This document shows positions 58,236 to 64,000 of a stretch of DNA of 64,000 bases, one piece after another. The notes under the pieces are model-generated. The model was not told the DNA's origin. It made no database searches and was given only the letters and a program-made list of their open reading frames with translations. Source of the DNA: Argentina anserina (lineage: Eukaryota; Streptophyta; Magnoliopsida; Rosales; Rosaceae); the NCBI RefSeq assembly GCF_933775445.1, contig NC_065872.1, positions 20,026,001 to 20,090,000 of the forward strand. Reading direction: 5' to 3'. The first letter of the stretch is position 1. The number at the start of each line of letters is the position of its first letter. The position numbers and the translations under genes are program-made.

Positions 58236-60298
58236 GGTCTTTCAGGAATAGGCAGGGGTTGCAGCAGTCCCGCAGCCTTCTTCTTCTTCGATTTGTCCTG
58301 TTGGCATACAACACAAGTTTTGACATACAGCTCCACATCTTGATCCATCTTAGGCCAATAGTATGACCTAGTGAGTAGTTCTAGCATGCGTTCTACTCCG
58401 GGATGTCCAGCCCACAGTGGATCATGAGTATCTTTCATCAACTCATTTCTAAGTCCCCCTCCGATGGGAACATATAGTCTGCCGCCCTTTGCATAAAGAA
58501 AATCTTCACTGAGCCAATACCTTCGCACCAAACCGTCTTTCACATCTTGCTGCAATTTGGTGTAGGACTTATCAACCTTGGCTGGCTCTTTGACTCGTTC
58601 CAGAAAATCTGAGTGTACCGTTGTAAGGGCTGCAACAAATGCTTGCACCTCCTTCCGGCTGAGAGCGTCGGCTACGTCATTCTGCCTCCCTGGCTTGTGC
58701 ACCCATTCAAAGTCAAATTCCGCTAGGAACTCTTGCCATCTTTCTTGCTTCGGAGTCAATTTCTTTTGAGTCTTGAAGTAAGTATTAGCCACGTTGTCGG
58801 TAAACACCGTGAACTTCGTTCCCAACAAATAATGTCTCCAAACATCTAAGCAATGAATAACAGCAACCATCTCCTTTTCATGGGTTGAATAACGCTGCTC
58901 CACATCCTTCAACTTTCGGCTTTCAAATGCCAATGGATGACCTTCTTGTACAAGCACGCCTCCAATTGCTTGGTCCGAGACATCCGTGTGTACTTCAAAA
59001 GGTTTCTCAAAATCGGGAAGACTGAGCACGGGTGCCGTAGTGACTGCTTCCTTCAATTTTTCAAAAGCATTCCGACACTCCTCCGTCCATGCCCATTTCT
59101 GGTCCTTCTTTAGCAGATCCGTCAAGGGACTTACCTTCTTTGAGTAATTCTTGATGAACCTACGGTAGTAGTTTGCTAAACCAAGAAATGAACGCAGATC
59201 ATGCACCTTGGTAGGGGCAGGCCAATCTATTATGGCCTTGGTCTTCCTTTCATCCATTCGAATGTGACCTTTGCTCACCCAATGTCCCAAAAACATAACT
59301 TCTTGGCGACAAAACTCACACTTTTCTTTCTTAACAAAGAGCTGGTGTTCTCTAAGCCGAGATAACACTTGTCTAAGGTGATCAAGGTGATCATCCAAAG
59401 ACTCGCTGTAGATCACAATATCATCGAGGTACACTACAACAAAGCGATCGAGGAACTCGTATAGCGTGTCATTCATGAGATTGCAGAATGTAGCAGGTGC
59501 ATTGGTGAGGCCAAAAGGCATCACTAAGAACTCATATGACCCATATCTAGTCACACACGCCGTCTTTGCTTCATCTCCTTCTGCAATTCTGACTTGCCAA
59601 TATCCTGCTCGCAGATCCAGTTTTGTGAAGTAGGATGCTTTGCTTAATCGATCGAACAAATCTGCCGCATTTGGAATCAGGTACTTGTTCTTGATTGTCA
59701 CCTTGTTGAGTGCGCGATAGTCCACGCACATGCGCAAAGATCCGTCTTGCTTCTTTTGGAACAAAACTGGGGCTCCATAAGGCGCCTTCGATGGTTGCAC
59801 ATAACCAGCGTCCAGCAACTCATCTAATTGCTTCCGCAATTTCGCCAACTCCGATGGTGCCATCCTGTAGGAGGCCTGTGCAGGGGTCCTTGCACCAGGC
59901 TCCAACTCGATCTTATGATCAACAACACGACGGGGAGGAAGTGTCTTGGGCAGCTCCTTGGGCATCACGTCCTTAAACTCTTCCAAAACTTCCCTAACTT
60001 CCTCGGGAACCTCGACAAACTGCTCCGGCTTGATTTCGATCAAGGCTACAACGAGAGTTTGTTCCCCTTTTTTCAATCCCGCCTTCAATTGCTGGGCCGA
60101 CATTACTTTCTTCTTTTGTTTGCTGTCCAATAAGCGACCGGCAAACGATGCTTTAACAAAGCATGGGGCTCTTTCATCATGTATGAAGAACCCACTTAAG
60201 TAGGGGGCCACCGCTACTTTAGCCTTCACGAAGAAGTGTATCCCAAGGATCAAATCAAAGTCGTCTAGAGGGACTATCATCAGGCCACACTCGTCCTC
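58190..60298 (-). pseudogene. Galadriel pol: protease end, reverse transcriptase, RNase H, integrase N-part
   Basis: Continuing from the [19 protein letters not shown] (protease end), [46 protein letters not shown] (intact YLDD), [15 protein letters not shown], then the RNase H-like region with [24 protein letters not shown] and FTDNVA, and the integrase zinc-binding [35 protein letters not shown]. It stops at MDFMAVCQM* because one base is missing in the codon after MDF; the next frame continues GGLPNVDG. All catalytic residues of RT and RNase H seem present. Confidence 0.92.
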
Positions 60299-61636
60299 CT
60301 AATCACCAACTTCCAAAGTCACCCTTGCGGTACCTTGAACTGGTTTGGCATCCGAGTTTACTGCCTTTAGCTTGCAAGAATTCTGCTCTACTTTCAGACA
60401 CAACCTACTTGCCTCTCTTACAGCGACAAAGTTGTTTGATGCTCCCGTGTCCAACATAGCAAGTGTCTCCGTGCCATTCACTCTAACCATTGTATACATG
60501 AGTCCTTTTGGTGGACCTTCCTTCTCGGTTGTCATGGCATTGAGAAGTTGTAATGGTGATAAGAGTGTGGTAGTATCCCCATTACCATCTTCACTGCTTT
60601 CCGCAATCAAGGCATTGAGTTTCTCTCGCTTTGGGCAATCCTTTGCACGATGTGGACCTCCGCATAGGAAGCAACCAGCAGTAGATCTCCTATCTCTATC
60701 ATAGGACTGGTTCGAATTCTTTTTGCTACTCCCGGCACCTTTCTTCTTACTATCAAACTTCTTTCCCGGTCTGGAAGTGGTTTCTTTGCCCTTCTTGCTT
60801 TCGGAAATCTTCTTTGAGTTTGTAGAAGAAACAGGTCCGTACTTGAAGTCAACTAAGCCATCCGCTGCTGCCATGGCTCCTTGTAAATCCTTTACACCTT
60901 GCCTCCGCAGTTCAGCCTGCGCCCAGGGTTGTAATCCGGACATGAAGTTGAATAGCTTATCCTCTTCTGACATATTTGAAATGTCCAACATCAAGGAACT
61001 GAACTCCTTGACATATCCTCGTATGGTGTTTGTGTGTTTCAGCTTCTTGAGTGAGTCCCTTGCAACCCAAGCGGCGTTGCAAGGTAGGAACTGACCCTTC
61101 AATTCCCTTTTTAGCGTCTCCCACTCGTCGATCTTTGGTCTGCCCACATTTGCAACATCTTGTACACGAGTCCGCCACCATAACTTAGCATCTCCGGCAA
61201 GATACATGCTTGTAATGGATACCTGCTCCTGGATGGGGATATGAGCAGCAGTGAAGTACTGCTCCATGTCCCAAAGGAAATTCTCCAATTCTTTGGCATT
61301 GCGCACACCATTGAAAGGCTTCGGTTCCGGCACTTTAACTTTCGATGTAGAAGAACTTTCATTGTTGAGGGCCTTCTTGAGAACATTGATCTCGTTCTCT
61401 AACTCTTCAGTGTCCTTCACTTCTACGGTCAAGTGGGTAACTTCTTCCATGATAGAAGACAGTTTGCCATTTACCTCCGTCACGAACCGCTTGAACTCCG
61501 CATCCGTCTCGAGCATGGTCTGCTCCATTCGTGCACACTGCACTGACAAGGAAACTGCTCCCTCTGTCCGTGGGTCACCAACAAAATCTTCGAGTCGCGC
61601 TACGCGTTCCGACAATGTTCCATTGTTTGTAGGCAT
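60299..61636 (-). CDS. Galadriel gag and protease
   Basis: A single 445-residue frame. Residues about 90-260 are the capsid (Retrotrans_gag) region with LWWRTRVQDV and WETLKRELKGQF; a basic linker follows, then the zinc knuckle CFLCGGPHRAKDC (CX2CX4HX4C) near 325 and the retropepsin motif MLDTGASNNFV near 400. An N-terminal coiled coil occupies about 35-85. It ends at a TAG that lies in frame with pol; relatives have Trp there, so the stop is most simply a TGG to TAG mutation, although stop read-through cannot be excluded. Start at 61636 is the first Met after the PBS. Confidence 0.9.
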   Translation of the reverse strand: MPTNNGTLSERVARLEDFVGDPRTEGAVSLSVQCARMEQTMLETDAEFKRFVTEVNGKLSSIMEEVTHLTVEVKDTEELENEINVLKKALNNESSSTSKVKVPEPKPFNGVRNAKELENFLWDMEQYFTAAHIPIQEQVSITSMYLAGDAKLWWRTRVQDVANVGRPKIDEWETLKRELKGQFLPCNAAWVARDSLKKLKHTNTIRGYVKEFSSLMLDISNMSEEDKLFNFMSGLQPWAQAELRRQGVKDLQGAMAAADGLVDFKYGPVSSTNSKKISESKKGKETTSRPGKKFDSKKKGAGSSKKNSNQSYDRDRRSTAGCFLCGGPHRAKDCPKREKLNALIAESSEDGNGDTTTLLSPLQLLNAMTTEKEGPPKGLMYTMVRVNGTETLAMLDTGASNNFVAVREASRLCLKVEQNSCKLKAVNSDAKPVQGTARVTLEVGD

Positions 61637-61670
61637 GATTGAAGTACCGAGCTCAAGTAATTAAACTTGC

Positions 61671-61682
61671 GCTCTGATACCA
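61671..61682 (-). promoter_or_regulatory. Galadriel primer-binding site (initiator tRNA-Met)
   Basis: Minus strand TGGTATCAGAGC, complementary to the 3' end of plant initiator tRNA-Met, three bases inside the 5' LTR edge. Confidence 0.9.
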
Positions 61683-61685
61683 AAT

Positions 61686-63027
61686 TGTCACAGGGTTGTA
61701 GTCTAGTATTAAACTTTTTGCCCTATGATGGCGTTAGATAGCCTCCCCTACCTAACCAGCCTCTTTACATTCACACACTCATGTAGAGTTGCACAGCGGA
61801 TCTATTTCTTATGAGCTACAATGGAACATTCAACATGCACACTCAAACATTCAACACACACACTCACAAGACACTTGTGTTTACGGGGACCCTTCCCCAA
61901 CCTTTAACTTTATTAAAGGAATACAAGAGTACAAGAGACTTTTAGCCTTAGCAATCGAACATGCTCGATCTGCCTAGTTCTCCCTATGCCTATGATGCAC
62001 TACTCTCGTCTGTCTTGCTGTTTTACAAAAACACCAATACTCTAACCTCTCCAATGACAACCCCATTGGCTTAGGTATTGTTGCACTGCAATTGTGCATG
62101 GCGGTTGACACCCCCAACCGCCCTAGGGTTATGTGGCAGCCTGCATGCTTGCCAAGCAAGCCTTGTAACTTCCATGCCATCCCACTACCTTGCAAGTAAC
62201 TGCTGGTCCTATCTTCAAGCATTGGTAACCACCTCACAGGAATAACTGCCCACCAAGCATGGATAACTTCCCACTACTCAGTAACTGCCTTGTCATGCTT
62301 GGTAACTGCTCCCCACTTGCTAGTAACCGCCCATTAGTTGATAATGCTTGGTAACTGCCGTGTATGCTTGATAACTGCCCTTCCACTTGCTCAGTGGGTA
62401 GTAACCGCCCACTAACTGGATAGTGCTTGGTAACTGCCGTGCATGTGTCATACATGCCCCTGCATGCCAACTGTCGCAGCCTCTGCTATCGACTTGCATG
62501 CACGATGCGCGCGCGCATGCCTGCTTGCTTGCTGCCTATGCTTGTCTGCCACTGTTTCCCCTGCGCGCCGCCACCCTGCTGTCCGCGCCTTGCCATGCAT
62601 TGCCTACTCTCAATGCTGGTCTTGGTTGTCAGTCCTAGCGAGGCTAATATCCCCGCGCTGGTCCTGCTAGTGAGGCTAATCTGCCTGCACGTATGCTAGT
62701 GAGGCTAATCTGCCTGCACTTATGCTGGTGAGGCTAATACTCCCGCACTGGTCTCTGCTAACGAGGCTAATATGCCTGCACTGTCTTCTGGTGAGGCTAA
62801 TATCCCTGCCACTGATCTGCTAGCGAGGCTAACGTCCCTGCTACTGATCTTGTTAACTAGCGAGGCTAATGTCTCCGCCTGCCAGTGTGCTAGCGAGGCT
62901 AATATCCAGCCACTGACTTGCCTTGCTTAATCATGCACATGCTTAGACTTCACATGTGCGTGCCTTACCCAGGCATGGCCCAAGGCTCATGCCGTGCCTA
63001 GGCATACTCGGCACTAAGGGGCTAACA
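61686..63027 (-). repeat. Galadriel 5' LTR
   Basis: Same length as the other LTR. Differences seen by eye include 61790s A for G, two near 61873, and clusters around 62489-62512 and 62960-62975. Confidence 0.95.
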
Positions 63028-64000
63028 GTAGTCCAGTTAGATGACCCATGCTCTAGAAGCTTAGCTGTGTCAAAGTCTAAGATGCGAGCCTCATAGTTGG
63101 CATCTAGCAAAATGTTCTTGCTGGATATGTCTCGATGAACAATTGGGCCACAGGCAACGACTTTAATGATATTCACCCTTTTACTCCAACCCAAGTTCTT
63201 AGCTTCTTTTCATTGCACAAAAGTGAAAGCAAGCTATCCGTTTCAAGGTACTCGTAAACCAATAGAGAGTTCCTGGTATGTGAACAGAAACCAAGGTGCT
63301 TCACAATGCTTCGATGACGAATCTCCGTCAATGCCCTTACCTGACTTAAGAACCTGTTTTGCAATTTTCCCTTAACATCACATGGACTGTGGAGTTTCAT
63401 TACAGCTACCACCTCTTCTGATGGAAGCTTTTCCTTGTAAACGCTTCCACATCCTCCCTTTCCAATACAATAAGCAGCATCAAAATTCTCAGTTGCTTTT
63501 ACGATTTTATTATACAATAATCTGCCATCAAAAAATGATATTGAAAGCAACTCAATTTCCTGGAGGTGGATGTCTGTTTGCCTGGTTAGTTGGCATGTGT
63601 TTTTCAGTAGTAACACGAACCATGCAAATATAACTTTACCCACACCTAGGACAGGTAGGATGAGTAAGCACACAACTCTCACAATATCTTTGGAACTCTG
63701 CTTCTTATCTTCTGGATTACCAATGCAGGGTAAAAAACCAGTAAAATTTCCACACAACTCCTTGTTTCCCTGCAATGCTTCTATCGGAGCCTCATGAAAT
63801 GCCTTATTGTTTGGGATCAGACCAAGAATTGATTGTATGATATTTCTATGTGCTCCAGAGAGATTATTGTGGGAAAGATTTAGTGTCACCAAACTTTCCA
63901 AATTACTAAGATCTGTTGGTATCTCTCGATCAAGGCCATTGTGACTCTTTCTAGCAGGGACTGCTGAGTTAAGTTCCTGAATTCATCTTGAATTCCTTGG
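63028..64000 (-). pseudogene. MIK2-type LRR receptor-like kinase, broken and cut by Galadriel
   Basis: Minus strand from the window edge: REIPTDLSNLESLVTLNLS (last LRR), PNNKAFHEAPIEALQGN, LCGNFTGFLPCIGNP, a membrane segment (VRVVCLLILPVLGVG), then kinase FDGRLLYNKIVKATEN, IGKGGCGSVYKEKLPS, VVAVMKLHSPC (Lys retained in VMK), ALTEIRHRSIVKHLG, LVYEYLETDSLLSLL. A 1-base loss near 63205 shifts to WSKRVNIIKVVACGPIVHRDISSKN (the helix between IIKG and PIVHRD is shortened), then ARILDFDTAKLLEHGSSNWTT, where DFG is DFD. It ends at the GTAGT insertion site; across the element the line continues only as TTVAGTVG before homology stops at about 55535. The gene starts beyond the window. MIK2 relatives are plasma-membrane receptors in immunity and pollen guidance. 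Confidence 0.88.

Larger units (their letters stand above)
55562..63027 (-). mobile_element. Galadriel-type chromovirus (Ty3/gypsy), young, 7466 bp
   Basis: Both LTRs are 1342 bp, the flanks are a perfect GTAGT duplication (55557-55561 and 63028-63032), and PBS and PPT are intact. Minus-strand order: gag-protease, RT-RNase H-integrase, chromodomain. Three lesions silence it: an in-frame TAG between protease and pol (60299), a 1-base deletion near 58203, and a 209-bp tandem duplication at 57116-57533. The LTRs differ at about 19 positions by eye (about 1.4%), with no indels, so insertion is recent. It sits in a MIK2-like kinase pseudogene. Confidence 0.95.

Noticed and set aside
1..64000. tRNA, rRNA, snoRNA or CRISPR features
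   Set aside because: No cloverleaf A/B-box pairs, rRNA motifs or regularly spaced identical repeats were seen by eye; a tRNAscan/Infernal run would be decisive.

Overview
This window reads as a heavily transposon-loaded stretch of a flowering-plant (eudicot) nuclear genome. The host-type sequences are plant families: an LRR receptor-like kinase, the molybdopterin synthase subunit CNX6, a GRDP/DUF1399 glycine-rich-domain protein, a plant MLKL-type kinase, a MIK2-type LRR kinase and a MADS-like fragment. The repeats are plant lineages: Ty3/gypsy Tat, Athila-like, Tekay and Galadriel elements, CACTA, hAT and LINE. A rosid is plausible from the overall style of the sequences, but nothing here decides it. 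No bacterial-type features (operons, CRISPR arrays, tRNA arrays) were seen.

Only one gene looks intact: a two-exon, minus-strand LRR receptor-like (pseudo)kinase at 19396-22294, close to Arabidopsis RKL1/RLK902. It has a CT-rich 5' leader and a G-box upstream. All other host-type coding sequence is broken: a CNX6 copy (5729-7048), a GRDP C-terminal fragment (8868-11180), an MLKL-like kinase fragment carried inside a hAT element (13763-14500), a MADS K-box-like scrap (18430-18860) and a MIK2-like kinase (63028-64000).

Layout. 1-4720: a giant inverted repeat, one arm split by a 2.0-kb solo LTR. 4850-12135: LINE fragments, CNX6 and GRDP pseudogenes with insertions. 12640-18290: 3' end of an Athila/Tat-like retroelement with a Pack-type hAT inside it. 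18430-22600: MADS scrap and the receptor kinase. 22600-26090: no gene recognised. 26091-29495: 3' LTR and integrase tail of a minus-strand Tekay element. 29496-41030: a CACTA (En/Spm) element with both transposase genes, inserted into that integrase and itself hit by a 2.2-kb LTR and a hAT MITE. 41031-54430: a decayed minus-strand Tat element with an antisense plant-mobile-domain ORF, a solo LTR, a MITE and other insertions. 55562-63027: a young, nearly complete Galadriel chromovirus inserted into the MIK2-like gene.

Because many insertions have readable boundaries, their relative order can be partly reconstructed: CACTA after Tekay; LTR and MITE after CACTA; solo LTR and MITE after Tat; Galadriel last, its two 1342-bp LTRs differing at about 19 sites by eye. 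I did not find a clearly new biological system. The observations most worth following are the Pack-hAT carrying an MLKL-like kinase segment, the CNX6 locus with a second CNX6 segment inside an inverted-LTR insertion, the 290-bp perfect duplication flanking an LTR in the CACTA transposase, and the CACTA/plant-mobile-domain junction.
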